A DNA stretch of 64,000 nucleotides from Carnobacterium_A antarcticum (GTDB taxonomy: Bacteria > Bacillota > Bacilli > Lactobacillales > Carnobacteriaceae), in the NCBI RefSeq assembly GCF_042658365.1, contig NZ_JBHSQC010000011.1. One strand, given 5' to 3'. Shown here piece by piece: positions 1-8,460 of this stretch. The translations under genes and the position numbers were made by a program. Under the pieces are notes generated by a model. That model searched no databases. It worked only from the letters and a program-made list of their open reading frames with translations, and was not told the DNA's origin. Positions within the stretch are counted from its first letter, which is position 1; each line of letters opens with the position of its first letter.

Positions 1-787
1 TGTCGGACAATCGTTTGGCCCGATTGCGGAAGACAAGGGAGTGACAACTCCTTATAAAACGTCTTACTGGGATGAAATTCCAGAATGGGCGAAAGACGAT
101 GACGGCGACTGGGTAGTCGGGTATACCGGAACGATTTCTTTTATCACCAACACAAATGCTGTAGCAGAAGCCCCAACCTCATTTGCAGATATTTTAGAAG
201 GTGACTACAAAGTGAGTATAGGTGATGTAAATGCAGCTACTCAGGCTCAAAATGCTGTCTTAGCAGCAGCAATTGCGAATGGCGGAGATGAAACCAACCT
301 TGAACCAGGAATCGCCTTTTTCGCAGAACTAGCGAGTCAAGGCCGATTGGACATGGGCGATACTGATTTAGCTCGTTTAGAAGCTGGCGAAATTGAAGTG
401 GGCATTTATTGGGACTTTAATGCTTTGAATTACGCCGACTCTATTGAAGCTGGCAACCCGGATGCAGCCTTTGCTGTCACGATTCCTCAAGATGGTACCG
501 TTCAAAGCGGCTATGCAACCATTATCAATGCCTATGCGCCAAATCCTCATGCAGCAGCATTAGCAAGAGAATACATTTTATCGGACGAAGGGCAAATCAA
601 CTTAGCAAAAGGTTATGCACGTCCGATTCGTGAATCGGTCGAACTGCCGGCAGATGTGCAAGAAAAATTGATCGCTGCTGATCAATACGAAGCGGCCCAA
701 CCAATTGAAGACACAGCGGCTTGGGATAAAGCAGCAGCTGGATTAGGCCAAACATGGCAAGAAGAAGTTTTAACGAAAATCAACTAA
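1..787 (+). CDS. ABC transporter substrate-binding protein, C-terminal part
   Basis: The reading frame is open from base 2, so the N-terminus and signal peptide lie outside the window; a GTG at 41 is internal. The visible 260 residues look like the C-terminal two thirds of a family 1 extracellular solute-binding protein of the iron/polyamine/phosphonate (AfuA/PotD-like) type, including the typical late stretch around LAREYILSDEGQ. It should bind the substrate outside the membrane and deliver it to the two permeases at 1637-3371. It lies 25 bp upstream of a phosphodiesterase gene in the same operon. The substrate is not readable from sequence; an organophosphate is inferred from the neighbours. 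Confidence 0.85.
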   Translation, partial: VGQSFGPIAEDKGVTTPYKTSYWDEIPEWAKDDDGDWVVGYTGTISFITNTNAVAEAPTSFADILEGDYKVSIGDVNAATQAQNAVLAAAIANGGDETNLEPGIAFFAELASQGRLDMGDTDLARLEAGEIEVGIYWDFNALNYADSIEAGNPDAAFAVTIPQDGTVQSGYATIINAYAPNPHAAALAREYILSDEGQINLAKGYARPIRESVELPADVQEKLIAADQYEAAQPIEDTAAWDKAAAGLGQTWQEEVLTKIN

Positions 788-812
788 TCAATCGGTTTGG
801 GAGTGTAAAGAA

Positions 813-1622
813 ATGAACAAAGTGATTTTAATCGTATTAGATGGATTAAATGCCAGAACAGCTCATACGAACATGGGTTTTCTGGAACATTTAATTGAAA
901 ACAAGCAGTGTGCCGCGTATACGGTAAAAGCAGAATTACCGGCACAATCTAGACCGCTGTATGAAGTTATTCAAACGGGAGTGCCGACATATCTGAATGG
1001 CATTGTGTCGAATGGAACGGTAAAACGTTCGAAAGAAGCCAGTGTGTTTCAATTGGCAAAAGCAGCAGGGTTGAAGACAGGAGCTGCCAGCTACCATTGG
1101 GTAAGCGAACTGTACAATAAAGCTCCGTTTGATCCACTGACTGACCGCATTCAACTGGATACGGAACACGCCATTCAAAACGGGTTGTTTTATTTTGAAG
1201 ACCATTACCCGGACAATCATTTGATGGCGGATGGTGCGTATTTGATCCGCGAGAAGCAAACCGATTATACACTGATCCATTCGATGAATATTGATGATAT
1301 CGGGCACAAGTTCGGTTCGCAAAGCAAAGAGTATGTCCAGGCAGCTGTCACGATAGACGCCATCTTGTCCAATTATCTGATGGATTGGCTCGAAAAAGGG
1401 TATCAAGTCGTTGTGACGGCGGATCATGGCATGAATGAATACTGTACTCACAATGGCGTAACGGATGACGAGAGAAAGGTTCCGTTGTATCTCTTTTCTG
1501 AACAAGTCGCTGCTGGCGATTACCGAGAAACGGTTGTGCCGCAATTGCAAATGGCTCCGCTGCTGTGTCACTTATTGGGCATTGGGAAAAGCGCCGCGAT
1601 GCAGGAGTTGACATTTATTTAA
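813..1622 (+). CDS. Alkaline phosphatase superfamily protein (phosphodiesterase/nucleotide pyrophosphatase type)
   Basis: This 269-residue protein has no signal peptide and is predicted to be cytoplasmic. It shows the metal-binding pattern of the alkaline phosphatase superfamily: VLDG with Asp10, a candidate nucleophile Ser46 in AQSRP, a DDIGH motif near 161-165, and TADHG with Asp204/His205. Such enzymes hydrolyse phosphodiester or phosphonate bonds. A Ser in place of the usual Thr nucleophile is possible but unproven. The gene sits between the binding protein and the permeases, so the imported compound is probably its substrate. The RBS GGGAG precedes ATG 813. Substrate unknown. Confidence 0.85.
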   Translation: MNKVILIVLDGLNARTAHTNMGFLEHLIENKQCAAYTVKAELPAQSRPLYEVIQTGVPTYLNGIVSNGTVKRSKEASVFQLAKAAGLKTGAASYHWVSELYNKAPFDPLTDRIQLDTEHAIQNGLFYFEDHYPDNHLMADGAYLIREKQTDYTLIHSMNIDDIGHKFGSQSKEYVQAAVTIDAILSNYLMDWLEKGYQVVVTADHGMNEYCTHNGVTDDERKVPLYLFSEQVAAGDYRETVVPQLQMAPLLCHLLGIGKSAAMQELTFI

Positions 1623-1636
1623 GGGGGAAGAATGTT

Positions 1637-2485
1637 GTGACCGTCAAAAAAACAAATTTAACCTATCTATTGTTTTTACTGCCGTTTATGGTACTGATCG
1701 TGTTGTTTGAACTTTTGCCATTGCTGAGCATTGTGATCAACAGCGTTTCGCCCATTGGAACCAGCGGCTTTACGCTGGATCACTTTACGAGTATTTTCGC
1801 CAGCGACTATTACATGATGTCCATTCGCAACAGTTTAATGATCGCGGTCTTTTCTTCGCTGATCGGTTTAGTGGTTGCTGTTCTGGGGGCTTACGCTATC
1901 CATCATGCGACACCAAAAGTGAAACGGTTTTTTATCAACCTCATCAATATGACGTCAAATTTTCAAGGCATCCAATTGGCTTTTGCGTTTATTATATTGC
2001 TGGGAAATGCTGGAGTATTGGTATTGATCGGACAGCAAATGGGCGTTGATTTTTTAGCAAACTTCGATGTGTATTCCAGCACAGGTATTCTGCTGACGTT
2101 TGTTTATTTTCAAATTCCGTTGGCAACGTTGTTGATGTATCCGTCATTTGATGCGATCCACCAAGAATACAAAGAAGCCGCTATGCTGCTGAATGCTTCT
2201 CAATTCAGCTTTTGGATGCGTGTGGGCATTCCGATTGTTTTACCGAGCATATTTGGAACCTTTTCCGTACTCTTTTCAAATGCATTAGCCGCTTACGCTA
2301 CGCCGTATGCTTTGATGGGCAATAACTACGCTCTATTGCCGATTCGAATTTCGGCTATGTTTACGGGAGACGTTGTTCAGCAAGTTGAACTGGGCAGTGC
2401 GCTGTCAGTGATCTTATTGCTTTTAATGAGCGTGATGACGGTCATCAGCACCAATTTATTGAAAAAAATGCGAAAGGAAGGCTAG
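1637..2485 (+). CDS. ABC transporter permease (first subunit)
   Basis: This is an inner-membrane permease of the MetI/PotB type with about six hydrophobic helices and an EAA-type cytoplasmic loop (EYKEAAMLLNAS). The frame is open from 1565, but an AGGGGG site at 1622-1627 sits about 9 nt before GTG 1637, which gives a natural N-terminus (VTVKKTNLTYLL) just before the first helix. This start also removes the overlap with the upstream gene. It pairs with the permease that starts 2 bp downstream and should form the channel of the importer encoded by 1-4362. Confidence 0.88.
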   Translation: MTVKKTNLTYLLFLLPFMVLIVLFELLPLLSIVINSVSPIGTSGFTLDHFTSIFASDYYMMSIRNSLMIAVFSSLIGLVVAVLGAYAIHHATPKVKRFFINLINMTSNFQGIQLAFAFIILLGNAGVLVLIGQQMGVDFLANFDVYSSTGILLTFVYFQIPLATLLMYPSFDAIHQEYKEAAMLLNASQFSFWMRVGIPIVLPSIFGTFSVLFSNALAAYATPYALMGNNYALLPIRISAMFTGDVVQQVELGSALSVILLLLMSVMTVISTNLLKKMRKEG

Positions 2486-2486
2486 T

Positions 2487-3371
2487 ATGCAGAAAAAACA
2501 TCCATGGGTCAGCAATGCGATTCTGTTTATCCTCTCATTTGTTCTAGTCTTGCCGCTGATTGGAACTCTTTTAAACTCCCTCTTCAGAGACTTCACGAGC
2601 ATCGTTCCAAAAGGATTCACGTTATCATTTTACGCTGAATTGTTTACGGGCGACAATCAGCTGCTGCCGGTATTGCTGCGGACAGTAGTGATTGCGGTGG
2701 TGCCGACGGTGATTTTACTAGTGCTATTGCTTTTAGCGATGTACGCCGTGCAAGTTTACTTTCCTAAGTTGGATAAGTACTTAGATATTTTATCGAAAAT
2801 ACCTTATGGAATCCAAGGTGTGATATTAGCGGTCAGTATTCTTTCGCTGTATACCGGTGGAGGAGGGATTTTATCCAACCGGATTTTGCTGCTCATTTGC
2901 GCGTATTGCATCATTATCTTGCCGTACATGTATCAAGGCATCAAGAACGCCTTGTTAACGATTGAAGTGCTGCCAATTTTGGAAGCTGCGGAAATTCTAG
3001 GAGCCAACAAAGTCTATGCTTATTTTAGAATTGTGGTTCCCAGCATGATGAAAGGATTATTCGCAACTATGTTGTTGTCCATAGGAATTTTATTCGGAGA
3101 CTTTGTATTGGTCAATATTTTAGCAGGAAGCTACTACAAAACAATGGGGATCTACTTGAATGAAATCCGAGGATCATCCGGACATGCAGCCAGCGCGGTT
3201 TCAGTGATCATGTTCCTCGTGATGCTTGGGTTGTCTTTTGGCGTGAATCAATTGAATAAAGACACAAAAACCAAACGGAAATCAGCTAAACAAAAACAAG
3301 CCGTTAAAGCGGTGAAAATTGGCAGTTCAGCAGAAAAGGAGAGAGCAAAGCATGAGTTATATCGAGTTTAA
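2487..3371 (+). CDS. ABC transporter permease (second subunit)
   Basis: This 294-residue membrane protein has about six predicted helices and the EAA-like loop EAAEILGANK near residue 166, typical of PotC/PhnV-like permeases. It starts one base after the stop of the first permease, so translation is probably coupled. The C-terminal tail is strongly basic (KDTKTKRKSAKQK) and unusual for the family; it overlaps the start of the ATPase gene by 20 bp. With the neighbouring genes it forms a complete importer: binding protein, two permeases, ATPase. Confidence 0.88.
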   Translation: MQKKHPWVSNAILFILSFVLVLPLIGTLLNSLFRDFTSIVPKGFTLSFYAELFTGDNQLLPVLLRTVVIAVVPTVILLVLLLLAMYAVQVYFPKLDKYLDILSKIPYGIQGVILAVSILSLYTGGGGILSNRILLLICAYCIIILPYMYQGIKNALLTIEVLPILEAAEILGANKVYAYFRIVVPSMMKGLFATMLLSIGILFGDFVLVNILAGSYYKTMGIYLNEIRGSSGHAASAVSVIMFLVMLGLSFGVNQLNKDTKTKRKSAKQKQAVKAVKIGSSAEKERAKHELYRV

Positions 3372-4362
3372 AAATATTCAAAAATCGTATGATGGAGAAA
3401 ATTTAGTCTTAAAAGACTTATCTTTATCGGTTGAAGAAGGCCATTTGGTTACCTTGCTAGGGCCTTCTGGTTGCGGAAAGTCTACGCTGCTTCGTTCATT
3501 AGCCGGTTTTGAAAGCTTGGACAGCGGCACGATCACCATCAATGGCAAAGACATCACCAATTTGCCGCCTGGTAAGCGTGAGATTGGCATGGTTTTTCAA
3601 CAATATTCGCTTTTTCCCAATATGACGATCGAAGAAAATATTGCTTTTGGCTTAAAAATGCAAAAACAAGCGAAAGCGAGCATTAAAGAAAAAGTAGCGC
3701 GGATGATCGATATCGTAGATTTGAAAGGGAAAGAGAAAAAATACCCGAAAGAATTGTCTGGCGGACAAAAACAACGCGTGGCTTTGGCGCGTGCGATCGT
3801 TAATGAACCGAAAGTTTTGCTGCTGGACGAACCGTTATCGGCTATTGATGCCCAATTGCGCAAAAGTTTGCAAAAACAGATCCGCCGCATTCAAAAAGAA
3901 CTGAACATTACAACGATTTTTGTCACGCATGATCAAGACGAAGCCATGATCCTATCTGATGTGGTTCATGTTATGAACCAAGGTAAAGTGGAACAGTCTG
4001 GCAAGCCGACCGATATTTATACGCACCCCAAAACCCATTTTGTCGCTTCTTTTATGGGCAACTATAATGTTTTGGCACCTGAACAGTTCAAACAGTTTTC
4101 CGGAAGAACAAATGGGGCCAGCATAGCCATTCGACCAGAAGTGATCGATTCCTCTAAAATGCCTTTTGAGCCGGATGAGGAACGCTATGCTTTATACGGG
4201 AAAATAGTGGACCAATCGACCAGCGGCAATATATTAAGTTACTATGTCGATTGTTCGGGAATAAATTTGCGGGTAGATGAATTGTATCGCTCGTTTAACT
4301 TATTTAAAGTTGGAGAAGACGTTCATTTGAGTTTTGAAAAGCGCAATTGCCTTGAAGTTTAA
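3352..4362 (+). CDS. ABC transporter ATP-binding protein (PotA/FbpC-like)
   Basis: This ATPase energises the importer encoded upstream. It shows Walker A GPSGCGKST, signature LSGGQKQR, Walker B LLLDEP and the H-loop VTHDQDEA. The C-terminal 110 residues form a TOBE-like regulatory domain, as in spermidine, iron and phosphonate importers. Start: AAAAGGAGAG at 3334-3343 precedes ATG 3352, which gives the normal beginning MSYIEFKNIQKSY; an in-frame upstream ATG at 3319 would lie deep inside the permease gene. It overlaps the permease by 20 bp. Confidence 0.9.
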   Translation: MSYIEFKNIQKSYDGENLVLKDLSLSVEEGHLVTLLGPSGCGKSTLLRSLAGFESLDSGTITINGKDITNLPPGKREIGMVFQQYSLFPNMTIEENIAFGLKMQKQAKASIKEKVARMIDIVDLKGKEKKYPKELSGGQKQRVALARAIVNEPKVLLLDEPLSAIDAQLRKSLQKQIRRIQKELNITTIFVTHDQDEAMILSDVVHVMNQGKVEQSGKPTDIYTHPKTHFVASFMGNYNVLAPEQFKQFSGRTNGASIAIRPEVIDSSKMPFEPDEERYALYGKIVDQSTSGNILSYYVDCSGINLRVDELYRSFNLFKVGEDVHLSFEKRNCLEV

Positions 4363-4441
4363 TCAAAATACCAGTAAGGTCATTAATAAGGGCAGATAGT
4401 TACTTGTCTGCTTTTTAATTTGAAGTGGAGGAGAGTAAATC

Positions 4442-5236
4442 ATGGCTATATACGATCAGCATATGCACACTTATTTCTCACCGGACGCGTCTGAAGTGTT
4501 TGAGGAATATTTAAAACAGACATCTGGTCCTATTGTGACGACGGAGCATTTGGACTTCAATGATCCTTTCAGCGGAAAAGACACCATACTGGATTATGAA
4601 AAATACAGCAAAACCATCGATGAACTAAATGCACAGTACAATAATCGGATTCGCAAAGGCATTGAAATAGGGTACACCAAAGATTCTCACCAGCAAATTC
4701 AAGACTACTTAATTGGAAAAGACTTTGATGTGCAGCTGTTGAGTGTGCACCAAAATGGAGAATACGATTTTCTGCAGCCTATCGTCAAAGAAAAAGAAGT
4801 TCAAGACGTGATGAACGAATACTTCCCTTTGTTGTTAAAAGCAGTGGAGAATTTTCCAACAGCTAATGTACTGAGCCACTTTGATTACGGCATTCGTTTA
4901 TTTGAAGTTTCAGTAGAAGAGTTGCAAGAGCATCAATCGATATTGAAAAAAGTTTTGCAAACAGTTATCGATAAAAATATGGCTTTTGAATTGAATACGC
5001 GCAGCATGTACCAATACGGCAATGTGGATCTCTATGAACAAATGATCAGCTGGTATCTGGAATTGGGTGGAAACTCTTTTTCTCTAGGATCAGATGCTCA
5101 CTCTATTGCGTATTACGGTTTTCATTTTGATGACGCCATTGCGTTATTAGAGAAACATGGCGTTTCAACTGTGACGGTTTTTGAACAGCAAAAACCTGCT
5201 GAACTGTCTTCGAGTCAGTTTAAAGACGTTAAATAA
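4442..5236 (+). CDS. PHP-domain phosphoesterase (histidinol-phosphatase-like)
   Basis: This 264-residue protein is of the HisJ-like PHP family. Visible metal-binding motifs are HMH near residues 7-9, TTEHLDF near 36, SHFDYG near 146 and GSDAHS near 219. Family members hydrolyse phosphomonoesters in the cytoplasm. No other histidine biosynthesis gene is nearby, so a true HisJ role is unlikely. Its place at the end of an importer/phosphodiesterase operon suggests it dephosphorylates the product of the upstream phosphodiesterase (inference). RBS GGAGGAG. A second copy of its last 129 bp occurs at 6664-6792. Confidence 0.85.
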   Translation: MAIYDQHMHTYFSPDASEVFEEYLKQTSGPIVTTEHLDFNDPFSGKDTILDYEKYSKTIDELNAQYNNRIRKGIEIGYTKDSHQQIQDYLIGKDFDVQLLSVHQNGEYDFLQPIVKEKEVQDVMNEYFPLLLKAVENFPTANVLSHFDYGIRLFEVSVEELQEHQSILKKVLQTVIDKNMAFELNTRSMYQYGNVDLYEQMISWYLELGGNSFSLGSDAHSIAYYGFHFDDAIALLEKHGVSTVTVFEQQKPAELSSSQFKDVK

Positions 5237-5259
5237 TTCTCTAGTAATAGATAAATTAA

Positions 5260-5303
5260 AGAAAAAGGCTCTTATCTATAATAGAGTCTTTTTCTCTTTT
5301 TAT
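5260..5303 (+). terminator. Rho-independent terminator after the PHP gene
   Basis: The arm GAAAAAGGCTCTTAT pairs imperfectly with ATAGAGTCTTTTTC and the 3' side is T-rich. It lies 24 bp after the stop of the PHP gene and closes the first operon. A related hairpin follows the duplicated gene end at 6818. Confidence 0.75.
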
Positions 5304-5486
5304 TTGTCGTATATATTTTTCAATGCCCAACTTGATAAGTTACTTCTATAAATTATTGGATTGGAGATAGGGACGTTTTTTTACTGCACAAAAGTTAAAA
5401 TAATAATTTTTAGGCATAATAGATTATTTTATAAAAATAACAGTATTTTTATAAAAAGTGTTATATAATTAATATGCAATAAGTAT

Positions 5487-5543
5487 NNNNNNNNNNNNNN
5501 NNNNNNNNNNNNNNNNNNNNNNNNNNNNNNNNNNNNNNNNNNN
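5487..5543. other. Assembly gap (57 N)
   Basis: This run of N marks a scaffold join. The flanks are AT-rich and non-coding. True gap size is unknown, so the length of the island between the two copies of the PHP gene end is uncertain. Confidence 0.95.
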
Positions 5544-5629
5544 ATAACAGATGAAAGCATAGTATTGATGTGAATTTAAAAAAATTGAACTACATGCGTA
5601 AGGAGATGAATTAACTAAAAACGAGAAAA

Positions 5630-5900
5630 TTAATAATCAGTTTTTAAATCACTCAAATAATGTTGGCGATCATCATCTGATAATAAATAAAAAAAATAAT
5701 CAAAATACATATCTCTTCTTGTAGAAGACACATATTTAGGATCAGGGGTATCTTTAAGAATTTTGCGTAAAAAGAAATTCCTTCTGTTAAAAATAAATGT
5801 TATTTTGCCAACCTAGATTCTAAAGTGTCTGTGATTGAGTTAAATTTTTTATAGTATTTGTTTAGAAACCACAAGTTATATTTATTGAAAAACAATTTCT
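5630..5900 (-). pseudogene. Frameshifted remnant of an unrecognised gene
   Basis: On the minus strand a 60-codon open stretch ends at 5630 with a protein-like C-terminus (key run YVSSTRRDMYFDYFFY, then LSDDDRQHYLSDLK). It has no start codon and is blocked upstream by a TAG at 5813-5815. Shifting one frame, the reading continues upstream with another protein-like stretch (FLNKYYKKFNSITDTLESR) that ends at a stop exactly where the first begins. This is the pattern of one gene broken by a single-base frameshift near 5805, with further decay upstream of about 5900. Family not recognised. Confidence 0.45.
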
Positions 5901-6000
5901 AAGAATTTAAAGTACAACAAATGGGTGCTTTTGTTATTAGAAAGATAAGAACTTGATATAAGTATCAGTTCTTTTATTAAATTATAAGGGAGTGTTTCAT

Positions 6001-6474
6001 TTGGGTAAAAAGATAGAATATTCATTGTCATTATTATTTTTTTGGGTAAAAGGGTTTATCTCTGTTGATTCAAGGTTTGTTAAAGTTCGTGGAGCAAATA
6101 CTATTTTAGGGTTTATTCCAGCTGGTAAAGACGACCAGTCTATTCCATTGAAGAATATAAGTTCAACTAGAATGTCTACAAGTTATAAAATCAAACCCAT
6201 TATTATTGGAATTATCTTAATATTTATTTCTCTTTCTATGCTAGGAGATAGCTTTTTAGCTGGTTTAATTCTCTTGCTTATTGGTGTTGGTGTATTAGGG
6301 AGTGGTATGTTAACTGTATTAATTATTCAAAGAGCTGGTAATGATTTTTATGTTTCAGTTCCATTTTTTGACAAAGCTAAAATGTTACAAATTCAAGACA
6401 TGATTGAAGAAGCTTTAGCTCATGATGCTGATAAAACAGATATGAATTTATTTTTTGATAAAAAAGAAATTTAA
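6001..6474 (+). CDS. Small two-helix membrane protein, unknown function
   Basis: About 157 residues: an N-terminal soluble part (residues 1-55, strands and SRFVKVRGAN), two adjacent membrane helices (about 60-105; PIIIGIILIFISLSML and LAGLILLLIGVGVLG), then a soluble tail ending in charged residues. AAGGGAG at 5986-5992 fits a TTG start at 6001; the alternative GTG at 5992 overlaps that RBS. The layout resembles membrane-anchored PH-like domain proteins, but I do not recognise the family. It is the only intact gene in the island between the two PHP gene ends and is more AT-rich than its surroundings. Confidence 0.6.
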   Translation: MGKKIEYSLSLLFFWVKGFISVDSRFVKVRGANTILGFIPAGKDDQSIPLKNISSTRMSTSYKIKPIIIGIILIFISLSMLGDSFLAGLILLLIGVGVLGSGMLTVLIIQRAGNDFYVSVPFFDKAKMLQIQDMIEEALAHDADKTDMNLFFDKKEI

Positions 6475-6575
6475 GGTTTAATCTAGTTCGTTTGTCAAGA
6501 AGTAATGATTGAGAAAAAATTACTATCTCATGAGGTTGGTTAAAAATTTTAGTCCATATCTCATTTTAGAAATTA

Positions 6576-6624
6576 GACACGTGCCATGGCCGGTATTAAT
6601 CCACCATGACATGTGCTTTTTTGG
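6576..6624 (+). terminator. Rho-independent terminator
   Basis: ACACGTGCCATGG pairs with CCATGACATGTGC across a 13-nt loop and is followed by six T. It lies 100 bp after the small membrane protein gene. Confidence 0.7.
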
Positions 6625-6663
6625 TTCAGGCTAAAAAGTGGAATAACTTAGCTCTATGTTGCT

Positions 6664-6792
6664 GCGTATTACGGTTTTCATTTTGATGACGCCATTGCGT
6701 TATTAGAGAAACACGATGTTTCAACGGTTACAGTTTTTGAACAGCAAAAACCTACTGAAATGCCTTTAAGTCAGTTTGAGAACGCTGATTAA
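6664..6792 (+). pseudogene. Duplicate of the last 129 bp of the PHP phosphoesterase gene
   Basis: This stretch repeats 5108-5236 with no indels, in the same reading frame through to a stop codon. The first 50 bases match exactly; after that the copies drift, with both silent and coding changes, and end in different residues (KDVK versus ENAD). Similarity continues about 20 bases past the stop (the word GTAGATAAATTAA against ATAGATAAATTAA). There is no start codon or RBS, so it is not expressed as a protein. The pattern suggests insertion or recombination of the 5.24-6.66 kb segment into the 3' end of the gene. Confidence 0.85.
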
Positions 6793-6817
6793 ATCTTTAA
6801 TGGTAGATAAATTAATC

Positions 6818-6848
6818 GAAAGGCCTTCAATCTTATGAAGGTCTTTTT
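6818..6848 (+). terminator. Terminator after the duplicated PHP gene end
   Basis: GAAAGGCCTTCA pairs with TGAAGGTCTTTTTC. Its position relative to the stop matches the terminator at 5260, so it is probably the other copy of the same gene end. Confidence 0.7.
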
Positions 6849-6895
6849 CAATGCTTTCTACAAATTTAAGGTTAAGTATTGCTTAGGTCATATAG

Positions 6896-6924
6896 TTGAA
6901 CGGAAAAAAAGCATTTGGTATAGT
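6896..6924 (+). promoter_or_regulatory. Sigma-A promoter for the sugar dehydrogenase lipoprotein
   Basis: TTGAAC at 6896-6901 and TATAGT at 6919-6924 are separated by 17 bp. The start codon is about 115 bp downstream, leaving a leader of about 110 nt with an AAAGGAG word at 7006-7012 that is too far from the ATG to be its RBS. Confidence 0.55.
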
Positions 6925-7041
6925 AGCATTAATAGAAAACGTTACCCGTTTCAGTTGTGACAAAGCCCTTTACGAAGATTCTCCGTCCTTACTTCCCTAA
7001 AAGAGAAAGGAGTGCATAGGGTTATACATTGAAATAGCTCT

Positions 7042-8289
7042 ATGAAAAAGATGAAGAAATGGCTATTGCTAGTTCCTTTAGTGTTGGTGGCTTGTTCCCG
7101 TGTGGATGAAATGCAAGAGAGTTCTCAAACCGAAGCCTCTGTTTCTCAATCGGAAGTGTCTAGTTCAGAAAATGCGGAGTCCAAAACAACGACAGAAAAA
7201 GAATTTGAGCCAGCAAGTGTCGAAGTGGTAGAGGCTTATCCGAATTTGATGTTTGAAGAGCCGTTGTATTACACAACAACCAATGATCAAGACAATACAG
7301 CTTTTGTAGTGGAACGAACGGGGAAGATCCGGTATTTTGAAAACAAAATGGATACTAAAGAAACAATTACCTTTATTGATTTAAGCAGTAAAATCAATAT
7401 GGAAGGAAATGAGATGGGTCTTTTAGGACTGGCGTTTCATCCCGATTTCGACCAAAACGGTTATTTTTTTGTGAATTATACTTCCAATGACGGTACAGTG
7501 ATTGCTAGATTTGAAGCAGATCCAGAAACGCTTGAAGTAAAGATGGAAACGGAATCGACTGTGTTGACCTTTCCGCAACCTTACGCCAATCATAACGGCG
7601 GACATCTAGCATTTGGTCCAGATGGTTATTTGTATATTGGCGTTGGCGACGGTGGAGGAAGCGGAGACCCAGAAGGAAACGCGCAAGACTTAAACGAACT
7701 CTATGGCAAATTGCTGCGCATCGATGTTGATCAATCCAATAATGGGCAAGCTTACGGGATACCGGCAGATAATCCCTTTACAGCCAATACAGACGACTAC
7801 CGCGAAGAAATCTATGCTTATGGCTTACGGAATCCATGGCGTTTTAGTTTCGATACGGAAAAGGATCGGCTTTGGTTAGCAGATGTCGGGGAGAATACCA
7901 TTGAAGAAATCGATTGGATTGAAAATGGACTGAACTATGGATGGAATTTGAAAGAAGGAACCAATGAATTTAACCCAGCTGGAACTGTAAATCCAACTGA
8001 ATTAAGAGATCCTATTTTTGAGTACGACCATGCAGAAGGACAGTCCATCACTGGTGGGTATGTTTATCCTGGCAAAGAAAATCCAAGTTTAACCGGCAGC
8101 TATATCTATGGCGATTTTGTTTCTGGTAAGGTTTGGGCGTTATGGAAGCCCGATGAAGCAACTGAAGGTAAAAACGTAGAATTGGCGGATACGGATTTGA
8201 TGATTTCGTCATTTGGCGTAACTCAAGATGGAGAATTAGTAATCGTTGATTTTAACGGGAAACTGTATACGGTGGAAGAGAAAGATTGA
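7042..8289 (+). CDS. PQQ-dependent sugar dehydrogenase-like lipoprotein (YliI/Gdh-B fold)
   Basis: A 415-residue surface lipoprotein. The signal peptide ends at lipobox LVAC (Cys19) and is followed by a Ser/Thr/Glu-rich linker. The rest is a six-bladed beta-propeller of the glucose/sorbosone dehydrogenase family with conserved words LLGLAFHPDF, NHNGGHLAFGPDG, GVGDGGG, YGLRNPWRFS and LADVGEN. Relatives oxidise aldoses using PQQ, but Gram-positive bacteria of this type generally do not make PQQ, so the cofactor or even the reaction may differ. It stands alone between a promoter at 6896 and a repeat-rich region. No good RBS is visible before ATG 7042. Confidence 0.88.
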   Translation: MKKMKKWLLLVPLVLVACSRVDEMQESSQTEASVSQSEVSSSENAESKTTTEKEFEPASVEVVEAYPNLMFEEPLYYTTTNDQDNTAFVVERTGKIRYFENKMDTKETITFIDLSSKINMEGNEMGLLGLAFHPDFDQNGYFFVNYTSNDGTVIARFEADPETLEVKMETESTVLTFPQPYANHNGGHLAFGPDGYLYIGVGDGGGSGDPEGNAQDLNELYGKLLRIDVDQSNNGQAYGIPADNPFTANTDDYREEIYAYGLRNPWRFSFDTEKDRLWLADVGENTIEEIDWIENGLNYGWNLKEGTNEFNPAGTVNPTELRDPIFEYDHAEGQSITGGYVYPGKENPSLTGSYIYGDFVSGKVWALWKPDEATEGKNVELADTDLMISSFGVTQDGELVIVDFNGKLYTVEEKD

Positions 8290-8370
8290 ACCTTTTAAAA
8301 AGAGAAAAAACCTTGGCTCTGGGGAAAATGCATAGTTAATAAAATGGTTTTTTCTGTTTTTATGCTTTCG

Positions 8371-8460
8371 GGACTAACTCATTGCTTTTTAGCGGTAGTT
8401 TGTCCCGATCTTGTTGTTTTGAGGCAAGCACACTACTTTTTAGCAGTAGTTTGTCTCGAT
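8371..8460 (-). repeat. Dispersed intergenic repeat, two tandem units
   Basis: Read on the minus strand, two units at 8460-8421 and 8409-8371 share the pattern CGRGACAAACTAC, then YGCTAAAAAG, then YARTGWG. A third unit lies at 20857-20898 on the plus strand, with the same order of words and the same ending GTTTGTCTCAAA-like run. A 75-codon open frame crosses this stretch, but it has no RBS and is repeat sequence, so it is not called as a gene. Confidence 0.65.

Noticed and set aside
936..1571. Long minus-strand frame opposite the phosphodiesterase gene
   Set aside because: Shadow of the real gene, with no RBS and an unlikely residue composition.
6935..6955. cre-like GAAAACGTTACCCGTTTC before the sugar dehydrogenase gene
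   Set aside because: Three mismatches to the cre consensus.
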